64,000 bases of DNA from Lineus longissimus (taxonomy: Eukaryota > Nemertea > Pilidiophora > Heteronemertea > Lineidae), in contig NC_088313.1 in assembly GCF_910592395.1 (NCBI RefSeq), forward strand, positions 6,574,501 through 6,638,500, in the 5' to 3' direction. Positions 11,660-23,285 of the stretch are shown in pieces. Positions within the stretch are counted from its first letter, which is position 1. Every line of letters starts with the position of its first letter. A program made the translations under genes and the position numbers. The notes beneath the pieces were generated by a model. It was given only the letters and a program-made list of their open reading frames with translations, did not search any database and had not been told where the DNA came from.

Positions 11660-14037
11660 ATGGATGGAAGCACCAACACTACTACCGTTTACATCGCATC
11701 CGTTAGCAGGACGGCGGATCAAACGATGCAGTCCCCAGGAATGGCCGTGATGCTTTTCTTCTCGGACGTGTTGGCAAACTATGTTTGGATGGTGACCGCT
11801 ATTTTCGGGATTCCTGGCAATATCTTGTGCCTTTTGATCAGTTTGCAGAAGGAAAATAGGCGGTTTTCAACCTGTATTTACATGGCCGGCATCGCAATTG
11901 TTGACACCATTAGTCTGGTGATAGTAGTCGTGAGTTTCATGAAAATGTATTGGATTAAATCTGCAACCAAGGAATTTCATTGGCAGTAAGTATATTGAAC
12001 CAAGACTGCGATGCATTTCTTGCGAGCATCCCACACATCTTATAGATTGGTACTTGTATGATGAGCTATGATTTTAATCAATGAGATGTGGGCAATCGTT
12101 CCTCGCTCTATTACAGATGGGTTTATTACTTCGGCTACTCAATGTCCATATTGTCTGGCTTTTTCCTCGCCATGATGTCCATTGATCGTCTCATCGTCGT
12201 CAGAGTCCCTTTACTGGCCAAGCAGAGATGCACCACATCCAATGCGTGGAGAGCAGTAGCGGTCAGCACCGTTGCCGTCATGGTCATTAACACTCATATT
12301 TTCGTCGCATATAAGGGTAAGCAGTTTGTTTTCACCTGACATGGGTCCAGTTTGTCTGTTCAAAATAATTGTGTAGAATCGTACCTGATTGTCCCACACG
12401 ATCGCAGTGCAGAGGACGAATGAGATGATCAGCTATGCCTACCATTATTATGATCACTTCGGCATCACGTGATCACAGCATATAACCTTGGTCTCTAGCT
12501 AGGGCTTGCTATCCAAGGAGTAGACGAAATACAATTAGCATTTATAGACATGACAGGCATCGTTCGTCCTCGGTCCTGCTTTCTTGTGGAACGATTGAGT
12601 ACTTGTATACCACTCTCAAAATTAGGATGGTTGATCGTTTACTAAGATCTAATAAACAAAGACGAAACACGATGATAAGTGCCATTCTATCCCCACCCCT
12701 TTACGCCAACAGCACCTCCATCGTCCCATAATCGTTATCATCAACATCATCATTATAATTCATCATCATCATCATCATCATTTTGGCGTCGCAATATCAT
12801 CCTCGCATGTTTGATACTGCGACATGCGATCATGATCGCGTGCGACAAAAATAAGTCGTTCGCGGTTGCCATCGTTCACGAATGCCTCATCGCTTGCGTC
12901 CTGTGGTCATGCTCAGCGATTACTGGTTTCACTCTCAAACAAAATATTTTTTTGTCATTCCTCTAAGCGATTACTATCGTACCGCATGTATGCGTATTTA
13001 GGCGCACTGCGCTTATATTCAGGGTGCGCTTATCCCGAATATTAGCGCATGCGCTCAGCAATGAGAAAAAATAAAGCGAAGATAACTCACAAAACCTGTG
13101 TGTTGTTTATTGTTCCAAGTACACGAATGCTGGTTATATTTAATCTAATATCAACTGTCTATAATCTAAAACGAACACATGTATGTGTAACAATCAAATG
13201 ATAATCCCACAACCTGGCGGGGATCGCACAGTGTACGAGGTAAAGCACAGATGCATCGGCCATACACGAATCCCACACTTCTGGGACACTGCGCAGTCAC
13301 ATGCACACCACGAAGTATAAAAAACAGTATAGTATAGAATTGACCCCACAAAATTTATAGGCGCATGCGCTTGAGAACGGCAAATTTGACCAGGTAAAAC
13401 ACGGATGAAAACAAGCAGTTTTCGTTTATATGCGCATGCGCCTAAATACGCGTAAGTACGGTACATGGCAGCGATTGAAATGCTCGTTTTCGGGCGCTTT
13501 AGGTTTAGCAATCCGAATATGAATTTCTCTGTAAAGTTGTTTTCGGTGTACCTTTCAGAATTCGCAGGAATCCTGAAGGTGATAATTCCTGGTCACCCAG
13601 CCCTTGAAATCCTTTGTAACATGTACATGCTTGTCTGTGGTAGTTTGATACCATTCCTCATAATCGTATTATGCAACATTTGGATCATAATAACCCTCAA
13701 AATAGCATCGGAAGACCGGAAGAAAATGGGCGTCGCCTCTACATTGGAAAAAGACACGCATCACTTGACCCGAATGTTGATTTTCATCTGCGTTGCCTAT
13801 GTTGTTACGTCACTTCCGCATCGTCTATACGAAATGGTTCTAGCCGCACCTGCTCTAGAGCAACTTTATGACTTCAGCGATGATTATTGGTCTTTGCGAT
13901 ACAAAGTTCAATATCTCACAATTGTCAACCTCTGGTATGTCAACTTCTCAAGTACATTTTACCTTTACTGCGTCGGGGGAGGAAAAAAGTATCGTGCCGA
14001 TGTCAAGAGACTACTTTTCTTGTGTAAGGGAGAGTAG
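11660..14037 (+). CDS. Orphan rhodopsin-like (class A) GPCR, tandem copy 1
   Basis: Likely a plasma-membrane seven-helix receptor for an unknown ligand. Exon 1 is 11660-11985, starting at the ATG after TTGAAA; it encodes a Thr-rich N-terminus with NTT and TM1-2 (IFGIPGNILCLLISL, IYMAGIAIVDT). The donor is GTAAGT at 11986. Exon 2 is 12117-12316, after TATTACAG; it carries TM3 and TM4 with SIDRLIVVR, a DRL variant of the DRY motif. The donor is GTAAGC at 12317. Exon 3 runs from about 13503 to the stop at 14035-14037 and holds TM5-7, with RMLIFICVAYVVTSLPHR and NFSSTFYLYCVGG in place of NPxxY. Exons 1 and 2 join in phase, but the visible exon 2 donor and exon 3 acceptors do not (1+1 nt), so a small exon in the second extracellular loop is probably unseen. 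AATAAA signals lie at 14252-14257 and near 14573. Confidence 0.8.
12750..12783. repeat. ATC/TCA microsatellite in GPCR intron
   Basis: A run of ATC/TCA trinucleotides lies in the second intron of GPCR copy 1. The other GPCR copy has a similar run at the equivalent place, near 30885-30907, so it predates the duplication. Confidence 0.8.
12979..13464. mobile_element. MITE inserted in GPCR copy 1 intron
   Basis: The ends read GTACCGCATGTATGCGTATT and, in reverse complement, GTACCGTACTTACGCGTATT; both continue with TAGGCGCA and a GCGC-rich block. The equivalent intron of GPCR copy 2 lacks this roughly 486 bp, which fixes it as an insertion after the duplication. The interior has no transposase. 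It is unusually rich in GCGC and CATGCG words for this region. Confidence 0.75.
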
Positions 14038-15147
14038 ATTTTAATTAGTATATTAGCAAACGCGAATGCCGTAAAGTGCTAAATTTCCGTGCCTATTAAT
14101 ATTTGCAATTCGCTAAAAGTACCGATAAGAATATTTTCTAATGATTTTTATTTTTGGGCGGGCCTCCGTATTTCCTTTCGATTTTGTTTTTTCAATGTAA
14201 ACAAAACTTGTCGTGATTATTATTTCTTGAAACTAGCTAGGTGTACGCTAAAATAAAACGCACATAATCGAAAACTTGGTGCTTTTCAGTATCCCATAAG
14301 CACTTGTTGTTTATGTTCGTTATTACAGTGTACCACGGATGCATACCCCCAAAAAATTACTCCTTCTTCACCACGCATGATTTGTATACCAATAGGCATC
14401 GCAGGCAAAATCGTGTCATGTTGATCAGCGTGTTGAAGGAATGATTTAGTTGTAGGATTTCAAACGGAATCAGTGTATATGGCTCGCAAGGGCACTGTCG
14501 ATATAACTTACTTTTGCCGAACAGTCAATTATGTCATCAAAACACGACTAGATTAAAGTTTAATTCCCTCTCAAAATAAAATTTTCGCTTTACCAACATC
14601 ATGACGTGTAAAGATTACTGAACGACTCATCGGGGCGTAAAGTATATAATTTTTACGTGCTGTTGACTTGAACGGAACTCTGGTCTTATCCAACTAATTC
14701 CCGACCCCTGTTTCTTTTCCTTTCTGGAGTGGAGATTTAGAACCACTGCGAATTGACTAAATGAACGGAATATGGATTGAATATGATATAATGTAACAAA
14801 ACCATGCTTAATCATTGCCAAATGTTTTTCAATACATTGGAGTGGTAGCGGGAGATAATGCCAGACCGGTGCAACGGTAACAAATGCCCCCTTGGAAAAA
14901 GTTTCCGGCCCTATTGTATTCTGCAATATGGTTCTATAGAGACCCTAAACGTCAATAACTCAGAGATTGAAGCGCATAATAGAATCCTTTGTTTCCCGGT
15001 GTGCAAGGGATAGTAGTCCTAGGGCTGATAGTCCGTGTAACAATAGCCCGCATTGCTAAATGTTTTGGTTAGGGTTAGCGGTACAATAGATCATGCTGCT
15101 TAATTGGTCAAATACAATGCTACCGGACTATGACTCCAGGGAGACTA
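14038..15147. other. 3' flank of GPCR copy 1; no gene
   Basis: The first 830 bp are collinear with the flank of GPCR copy 2 (31754-32460). Similarity stops near ACCGGTGCAA at 14866-14875, where a copy-1-specific insertion block begins; a near-identical ACCGGCGCAA occurs where similarity resumes (17826-17835). No coding motif is visible. Confidence 0.5.
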
Positions 15148-15394
15148 CTGTAGTTTCATGAAAATAACACCACTTCGGGATATTCAAGGCCCGGCCTCTT
15201 CTCTCGAGTCTATTCACCAGAGGTAACCAATGAGTGACTTCGCTGGCCCTTGTGATGGCTCAGCCGAGCTGTCACGGTTACGCTAAACCACTTATTACCG
15301 CAGCCCTATTGATTCGAAGTGTTGTGGGCCTACTGGTCGATGAGTGCGCATGTGGAATGACGTAAATGGTGAGGCCACTCGCCGACCGTTTATA

Positions 15395-17467
15395 CAGGTT
15401 GTCTCATAAAACTGAAGCACCTTTTAGATTGATACACACCCCCCAAAACAAAAAAAGTCCTTATTGAAACTCTGAAGAAAAATCTACAAATACTTTCATT
15501 AGTAAAGCAAAGTGATATTCAGGCAATGTTAGTAGTCACGAAATTCCGAAGAAAAACGAGGAGCTCATCCTCTGTTTTTCTACAACCCTCTTTTTTTTAT
15601 TTAGACTCCCTAGGCCTACGTGGGAGAAAACAGAATCGAAGTTTCTAGGATTTGTGGTTTTCTTGAGGAACTCTAGGGCCTCTTAGGCCTATAAATGAAG
15701 CCCCACTGAGGGTACCCACATTGCAGACAACCTGTGCGACAATGGATGCTGTAGAGCTGCTGAGAAAACGACGCCGAAGCTACACCGTGACATAAAAACT
15801 TGCCTGCCTGAGAGACCAGAAGGAGGCACTGGTGAACGGTACGGTGCGCAGTATGAGAGAGTTCGCCGCCCACTATAACATCCCCTGAGACGTTTAGAAG
15901 GTGGAATCTCGAGGACCTCGAGCAGAAGCAAGAAGAAGGGCATGGCCGGAAGAAGACGGTGATGGAGCCCCGTGATCCGTTATGGCCACAGGTTGAGGAC
16001 CAGCTTTACCAATGGCTGCAGCAGATGAGAGAGCATCGCCTCGCAGTCTCCGTTCTCGACATTCAAGATAAGGCGTTGGTAGTGTGGCAAAGCTGGTGGA
16101 ATGAGTTAGCCCAAGATGTCAGAGAAGGGATTCAGCATTGTCGCCCTCAGCTATGGGATTTCAACGCATCCATAGGCTGGGTGGAGTGCTTGATGAAGAG
16201 ACGCCACGTGTCCCTACGGAAGGTGACCAAGAATACAACGACCGTCCCCGCTGATGCTGCTGCAAGGATCCAGACCTTCCGAGATGCGGTTACTGGGAGC
16301 ATCGATCGTCTTGATATACAGATGCGGTTCTTCTTTAACATGGACCAAACCTTGTCCTGTTTGATATGAGAACCATGTACACGGACAACACCACGGGGGA
16401 GAAGGCCATAGACGTCTGATCATCCAGGTCCAATACTAAGTTGGGATGCACCGTCACCCTCTGCATCGCAGCCTCTGGAGCAAAGTTGCCGGCGCACACC
16501 ACCTTCCCCAGAAGAGGTTTCGTCCGGGTGTTTGCAGCCCTCCAAGACAACCGACCAGCAGATGTAAAGATTACCCTATCAGAAACTGGTTGGATGAGGG
16601 AGGAAACGGCGCACAAGTGGTTAGATGAAGTCCTATCACCCTACTTCACCGACAACGAGACCGAACAGTTCCTGTTAATCGTCGATCATTATCAGGTCCA
16701 CCGGACAGAGAACTTCCGGACGAGAGTCCGCGACATGAGAGGCAGCCTGGATTACGTACCTGCTGGTTGCACATCCCTCGTACAACCGTTAGACGTTGCA
16801 GTCATGAAGTCCTTCAAATGTCACGTACGACGACAATGGAAATCGTGGAAGAAGGACCACTCGGACGAAAGAGGAGACTGCCCTCACATCGGCCTGAGAG
16901 ACGTGACCAACATCATCAGAGATGCCTGGGATGGTGTTGATGAGGACGTTATCGTCAATTGATTTGAAGCATCGTTTCAACCAAGGCCAATTGAAGCTGG
17001 ACCACATGCTATCTTGGAGGAAGAAGAGGAGACTGCCGTGGATGGACCAGAGTTCGTGAATGTAGTCGAGGAGGACATTGTGATGGACTTGAATTGACTG
17101 TGGGTGTTGTGAATGATTGTGGGTACGATTCTGAGAGCTGGACAATCTAATAATGTGTATCTTTAGCTTTGAAAAAAAATTGAATCGGGATTTGCATCGT
17201 TTTTTTTTAATCCTTCACTGATCACTTCGGACAAGACTGTACATTTAGAGGGATGTTCGGTTTTGTCTCCAGATATGTGACGGACAACTTCTCATTCTTG
17301 CCAATTTCGCACTGCAAAGTATCTTTGAAAGCCCGAAGCTGGTAAGGGATGATAAGACCCGAAGACATGCTCCATTACCTCCCTGAGCAGTGCCTCACTT
17401 TGAAAGGGCAGGCCCTAAAACCAGCAGAAGCCAATATGTCAGTTGGACTTTTTTCATGGACACCCTG
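15395..17467 (+). mobile_element. Pogo-like DNA transposon, inactive
   Basis: The 2.07-kb element begins CAGGTTGTCTCATAAAA and ends with the reverse complement of CAGGGTGTCCATGAAAAAA. Both ends are bordered by TA (15393-15394, 17468-17469). CAGGGTGTC-like termini with TA duplication are standard for the pogo branch of Tc1/mariner. It carries a single transposase gene that is broken. Confidence 0.85.
15742..17096 (+). pseudogene. Pogo-type transposase with CENP-B-like DNA-binding domain
   Basis: The probable ATG is at 15742. A basic RKRRRSYTVT segment, then VRSMREFAAHYNIP, gives the first helix-turn-helix; stops follow TVT and NIP. A frame change near 15955 leads into PLWPQVEDQLYQWLQQMREH, the CENP-B-type second helix-turn-helix, and FFNMDQT, the first catalytic Asp, near 16338. 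After another frameshift, LGCTVTLCIAASG, LLIVDHYQVH (second Asp) and YVPAGCTSLVQPLDVAVMKS follow to 16962. A TGA interrupts IVN-FEASFQ and the acidic tail EEEEETAVDGPEF ends at 17096. At least four stops and two frameshifts make it non-functional. Confidence 0.85.
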
Positions 17468-17772
17468 TACACTATCAGCCATTAGCACTGGGACACCCTT
17501 TACACTACCAATGACGATTAGTTGAAAATGTTCTGGGACACTCAGTACAATGGCCGAAGACCCGATCCCATTATCCCATTTATGGGAGACCTACGAATCG
17601 GTTTCAACAACCCAAACAATAAGGATTGGACTATTGGATATGAGGCCTGGACAACCCTCTCTGGAATCCCAACCAATAATCGGCCTTCTCAACAGCTCTG
17701 TTCGCCACCCTATGAGTTAGTGGCGGCGACACCGGCTGTTAATGAAGTGGTGTTATTTTCATGAAACTACAG

Positions 17773-20700
17773 TATATCCGCTGTCACACCGGGCATTCTA
17801 TCCTAGGACATTTTAAACTTCTACACCGGCGCAAGTTAGAGGGTAGGTCGATGTGACCAAGAATTGTATATGTCACCAATTTGTGACATCTTGCGAATGT
17901 AAATCTCTTGCGCCGTCCGATCTTCTCCACTGAAACATCATTATTCCCCACTTGTCCTCCATTGAACAGGCAAAAAGCGACTATTTTAGAAATGGTTTTA
18001 TTCCATTCTATTCCGTAAATTTCGTTCTGTTCCGTCAATACGATCTATTCAGAAGTACCCGCTCCGACCCTTCGACCCTTCAACACGTTCACGCATGTCA
18101 ATTGCTCCCCGGAAGAATAGATATAACACCAGGCGAACGACAATTGCAGAGTGTTGAAATGCGAGGGCGCTTAGAGGGCAATAAAATTAAGTGAGTCTTT
18201 TTTGTCGAAAACGCCTTATGATGCCACGAGCGCGTATTCCGAGCAATAAAGTCACGCTCAGTCAGATCGAGGACTGCCAGTTGTTTAGTAATTCAAATTG
18301 CCCGCCGGCCTGCTTGGTGGAATATTGCTAAAAGTCACCAATTGCAGCACCTGGTATTTTGGATTACAAAAAGTGGGCTAATCCTAGCTTTCCCTCGGTA
18401 GCACCGCAGCAGGAAAATCCTTTGTGATACACACTGACGAGATTCCGGCGACGCATAGCGCATTGCGTTCTTGTACCATCTTGTTTCCTTATTAGGCCAC
18501 ACCAGTGAGAAAGCGTGAAACGGCTAGAACAATATTTAGTTATCTCTTAGATGAGGAAAACAACACTGTAATACAACGACGAATCCGTGGCTTCATCTTC
18601 AGAGCAGGCAGGCGAAAATGAAAATGCTTGAACGTTGCGACCGAGTTAAAATTAGTGCGTTTGTGTAGACTTTCGTTACTTGCATGTATATGCTAAATTA
18701 CGACGATATTGGTTTTTACGAGATGACAGCTGACAAGTTGATGGAAAAAAAGGATAGCATTTTGGTCTATTATAGTGAAATTAACTTATTGCGGATACCA
18801 GGTTAAGTGAGCTATACTTGTTTAATGAGTTAGATTTCGAAACCTCAGATCCCAAACCAATGTGGGTGGGGCGGGAATAAAAAAAGAAAGTACTGATCTT
18901 CAATCTCGAAACCTATGTGTGGCGATAATAAACAAAAATTCCATCAAACTCAAAATCTATGTGGGGATGAGGAAATCGATTTCAGTCTCAGATCTTAGAG
19001 AAGGGGACCCAAAAACATAATAATTTGGTACAAATTGGTCGTCAGAAATTTTTATTTCTTCATTTCTCTTTATGTTATGGTCGGGAGAGAAAAAATAAAT
19101 GTAAAAAACTGTCGTCGGGACTTATATTTTTTTCCACTTCCTGGAAGCGGAAACGTAATCCAAATATTAAAAAAATGTGACCTACTATTTGATCTTATGG
19201 TAAATTTCAGGTTTGATTCTTAATTGATACCCTCTCAAACTTTGGCATCATCTAATTGAACAAAGTGATGCCATTTGATTGATGAGATCTCGTAGATGCA
19301 ATGCATGCAGTACAATGGCGATCATTAGTCGAGTCATGCTGGGTCTGTTCTGTCTCACGTGTCTGTGATGATCAACATTGCATGATCAGATCGATTGGCC
19401 CCAAACCAATTCGCCTCACTCAATGCCACTGACAGCGATTTACTGACAAAGCAGACTCGCCCAAGCAATAATAGCGAAAGGCTCAGAGTTGAAAGGCGTT
19501 TCTGTTTTCCTTTACACACTTTCATTTTATTGTGATACCTATCCGGTCCCCGTTCGAGACGGTTGACAGACATCCACAGCATGCCGTTGCCATTATTTTT
19601 CAAGTTCTTTTCATTCAATGATAATTAATGACCTGACTTCCTGATCGTCTGCCTCGCAAAACTGCTGAAGTGGAGATGCGGTTATCTTGGATACAAATCA
19701 TGGCAAAAAGAATAGCCATAGCCTACCCTTCAAGATTCTTTGCAAGAGTGATTTGGATTGTATTCAAACCTTTTAGGATCCTATACGAATTTTTGGATCC
19801 GCCGTTGCTTATTTTCGATCCGATACCATTGATGAGATGTGATAACCTGAGACCACAATAATGTGAATTGAATTATGCCTTTGGCCAGGAACATTGCACA
19901 CTGAAGAGATTCAACAACGAAAGATTATGAGTAATGATAAGCAAGATTTATGGGTTATACATGGAACATAGCGGAACATAGCATGCATTTAAATGCGGCC
20001 TCATTTCTCGGAATCGACCAATATGGAAGGGAAATCAGGCAAGTCCCACACTGCATGATACAAACCTTAAATGACCATGGCAATGTTACCCAGCAGCCAG
20101 CTGCCCAGTCACCTCCTGTCCTACATAAGTAGTTTCCATCAACAAATGATACAAAAAAGGAAAACTTCTAAATCGGGGGAAAACGATCACGCATTTCCGA
20201 TTGTTGTCTCCGATGTTGCCCCGAGTTAACTCTCCATGCGTGGATACTTTCCATGTGGAACGATGCACTAGAACGGTGCTTCCTGGAGCCATGGATCTAC
20301 CCTGTGACAACTTAGTGGAAACTCCAAGACACTTCTTTGTCGAAAAAAGCATTAAAAATTACACAGACACACACACCCACACACACACAGAAAAATTAAA
20401 AGCATTATGTCATCTAAAATTACCGGAAGGCTACAACATAAACCATTTTGTAAGGTAAAAGCCTCGTGGTAGACAAACTATAGTCCATTTTACGCCAAAA
20501 CACAGCTCACAAAAACGAAATGTAAAAGCTTTCACATAGAAGTGCTTCGTCAGTGTTGCGGATACGCATCATGAGTGTGCAATTTTAGAGCGTCGTCCAC
20601 TATGTTTTTTGGATAAGTTAACCAGTTGGTCGACAAACCGGTATATCAGAATGACGCGTAGCGATATATCAAATGGCATACTGATACTGTACTTTAAAAG

Positions 20701-20777
20701 AACCTCCAATCGTTTGGTTAATGCAATCATAAGCTCCTTCCGATAAATAATTGCCACACACAGAGCAACGTCGTAAC
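17773..20777. other. Remainder of duplication copy 1; no gene supported
   Basis: Collinear with 32463-32930 and then 39484-43334, apart from copy-2 insertions. The point 18298-18302 (TG-CCC) is the empty target of the DIRS element in copy 2. A 62-codon frame at 19676-19861 is also open in copy 2 (40851-41036), but most differences change amino acids, so I do not call it a gene. A (CA)n run lies at about 20366-20391. Confidence 0.5.
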
Positions 20778-21580
20778 ATACGGGCAAAGTGTTTTTTTAA
20801 ATACATGTATAGATCTGCCCAATGGTACTTGTATTTGGCTGACTTCAAGGCGCTAAAGTGTTTAAAAATTGTGATCACTAATAGCAATGTCACAGAGCCC
20901 CCGGCCAGTTGACATTAGTTGACACCGTGAAGAAGCTATACTCTGATTCTTCAGCCTTGGTTATAGGCCTATATTTTAAGGATAATCAAGTGTTGTGCAA
21001 CACCACTATTTTTTGATAGTGTGATCTGATAACGTCCCTGATGAGTTTCGGCCAGAGCGATATGAATATCAGTTTCATCACATAACTGAGGATCTGGTGA
21101 ATACAATGAAATATGATGGCTCCATTGATCAGCTCTGGAATCATTAATTGCTATCGTGGTGTCCGTCGTCAATTGCTGGACTGGGGTCATTGAACTGTAT
21201 AGGTTTGTGTGAATGACATTCGAGAAATACCTACCAGCAAGAAGTGCCAAACTGGAGTCATCTCCAACATTATTAGTAGAGCAACAAAGGGAGAATTTCT
21301 ACTAGAATCGTTCACTTCTTGAGTAAAGCATGAAACTTTGCACAGAGGTACTATGGCACCTAAGGATCATTGAAAAATGGACCCCGGGTGGCCGCCATCT
21401 TGAATTCCAAAATGGCGGCCAAAATAATCTAGTTTTGTCCATATCTTCAGTTCTGCGACCAAAAATCAAGTCTCTATACCATGTTATCAATATCAAGGAA
21501 CATTTTCGTAGTATCAGAAATTTGGTAAGATGGCCGCCATATTGAATTTCAAGATGGGCGCCATATAAACTACTGCTGAC
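20778..21580. other. Intergenic; repeat with AAGATGGCGGC-like motifs
   Basis: No gene. From about 21385 the sequence carries several GCCGCCATCTTG/AATGGCGGCC words in both orientations. A block of about 100 bp ending near 21575 (TATCAATATCAAGGAACATT and following GATGGCCGCC) recurs at about 22107-22190, on the far side of the CR1 tail. Confidence 0.5.
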
Positions 21581-21581
21581 G

Positions 21582-21973
21582 CATCAAGTCTTACATAATG
21601 ACCAAAGCCCGGGGTACCTCAAGGAGTTCCTCAGTCTTCGTGCCCCGGACCGCAGGCTTCGGTCTTTCGAGGACCAATGGCTCCTTTCCATACCACGGAC
21701 AAGGGGCGTCTTCGGAGACCGTTGCCTGGGGAACTTGGCACCCAGGCTATGTAACTCACTTCCGGCCTGGATGCATGATCCCATTGGTACCAGCGCCTTC
21801 AAAAAACATCTTAAAACTCACCTTTTTATTGAACACTTCGATACCAGCACCTAAATGTTTTAATCTCTATGTACAATTTTCTCTTTTACTATGTATTGTT
21901 TTTTTAAATTGTACAGTGCTTTGCAAATGATTTTCATTCAAAAGCACTTTTAATATGATAAATTATTATTATT

Positions 21974-22038
<65 letters not shown>

Positions 22039-22045
22039 TATTTAT
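21582..22045 (+). mobile_element. CR1-like retrotransposon 3' fragment with microsatellite tail
   Basis: A frame from 21582 to the TAA at 21852-21854 reads VLHNDQSPGYLKEFLSL, LRSFEDQWLLSIPRTRG, FGDRCLGNLAPRLCNSLP and FKKHLKTHLFIEHF. This is the conserved ORF2 C-terminus of CR1/L2-lineage elements and matches the layout at the end of the 4.6-kb ORF. Only the last 90 or so codons remain, so it is a strongly 5'-truncated copy. The 3' end runs into (ATT)n then (ATC)n at 21961-22043, the simple-repeat tail expected for this group. Similar sequence on both sides suggests it landed inside a GGCGGCC-containing repeat. Confidence 0.8.
21961..22043. repeat. ATT/ATC microsatellite
   Basis: Nearly perfect trinucleotide tract, ATT changing to ATC, at the 3' end of the CR1-like fragment. 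Confidence 0.95.
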
Positions 22046-22400
22046 TTATTTGTATCTCATATACCTCCAATTCTACTGCACCTATGACAGAAAATTAAGT
22101 GTCTTTACCATGATATCAATATCAAGGAACATTTTCGTAGTATCAGAAATTTGGTCAGATGGCCGCCAGGTTGGATTTCAAGATGGCTGCCGCGTAATAT
22201 TCCCCTCAGAGTCTGTCCCAGACACCTTGCTTGCGGTCGTAAATGTGATTCTTGATGGTCCTATTATAAAGTGTCAGTCGCGCAAGGAGGAATCATCAAC
22301 ACTGGCAGCTCGCACCATTTTAGAACTTCTAACGTTCAATAGTATCAGGGCAACCAATAAACCAAGGCAAGCGGTTGTGCGGCACAATATTGAAAGGGAG

Positions 22401-23285
22401 ATCTACGGTGGCCCATTCGGTCATGCGTTTATTTTCAATATATTTAAAAAAAATTCTTTTTACGATGCGATTTTTTTTAATGAATTACAACCGCCGTCGA
22501 ATTTATTTATCACCGCCGAAAATATAATTCCCACCGCCGAAAATATAATTCCCACCGCGGTTGAAATAATATCCACCGTGGTGGAAAATAATATCCACCG
22601 CGGTGGAAAATAATTCCCCCGCGGTGGAAAACGTTCATAACCACGATTGTGAGCAGAGCAACGGGCTATGGGTCAACACGTGCACAGGTAGCACGAGGTA
22701 GCATAGTTTACAGTGTACATCGAATATACAGCACGGATGCCCCCGGGGATGCCCATTATTGCATAGGCTAATATCTATGGTATAGGTGTAGCATGGACTC
22801 GGGCGTATACTCCAACGACCAAGAGTGTAGTGATGCTGGCACTACGTAATAAAAAGGGCCTGCTATGCTACGATTTTAGCCGGTAACAGTAGGCCTAACT
22901 CATACAATGTCAATGACCCTGGGAAAGACCTACCTCTTCAATTGTTTTCATCGTTGCGCAGACAGTAGCTCTCCGCTCTGGTCCGTGGTAGTACCGGCTC
23001 GTTGTCGTTGCTTCATGACCTGATTCCTAGCCCAGCCTGATTGACCAATCACAATCGTGGTTGTAAACATTTTCCACCGCGGTGGGAATTATTTTTCACC
23101 GCAGTGGATATTATTTTCCATCGTGGTGAGAATCATTTTCAACCGCGGTGGGAATTATATTTTCGCCGGTGATAAATAAATCCGACGGCGTTTGTAATTC
23201 AAAAGAAAAAAATCGCATTGTATTAAGAATTTTTTTCAAATAAATTGAAAATAAACGCATGTCCTGTATGGGCCACTGTAGAGGT
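22401..23285. mobile_element. Foldback element with CCACCGCGGTGG arrays
   Basis: The two ends are inverted copies: CTACGGTGGCCCATTCGG on the left and, reversed, CTACAGTGGCCCATACAGG on the right. The arms then share ATGCGTTTATTTTCAAT, an A/T stretch, and several spaced units built on the palindrome CCACCGCGGTGG (about 22507-22632 left, 23071-23160 right). The middle 400 bp is unrelated and without a gene. Arms of about 230 bp with internal subrepeats mark a foldback-type, non-autonomous DNA element. No clear target duplication was found, so the exact limits are uncertain. Confidence 0.7.

Larger units (their letters stand above)
15148..17772. mobile_element. TA-flanked element with 30-bp TIRs, host of nested pogo
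   Basis: The ends are CTGTAGTTTCATGAAAATAA at 15148 and its reverse complement ending at 17772, identical for about 30 bp. Each end is bordered by TA (15146-15147 and 17773-17774), as expected for Tc1/mariner-type insertion. Most of the interior is the pogo-like element at 15395-17467, so the outer element is best read as a short MITE split by a later insertion. Confidence 0.75.
10194..20777 (+). repeat. Segmental duplication, copy 1
   Basis: From ATATTCGTAATT at 10194 to CGTCGTAAC at 20769-20777 the sequence is collinear with 26778-43334 in direct orientation. It contains one GPCR gene and long flanks. Copy-specific insertions are a MITE in the GPCR intron (12979-13464) and the block at about 14876-17825 that holds a nested pogo element. 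Boundaries are by-eye limits of recognisable similarity. Confidence 0.9.

Noticed and set aside
19676-19861. Short frame conserved in both duplication copies (partner 40851-41036)
   Set aside because: Differences between the copies mostly change amino acids and no family motif is visible; openness is explained by overall high identity.
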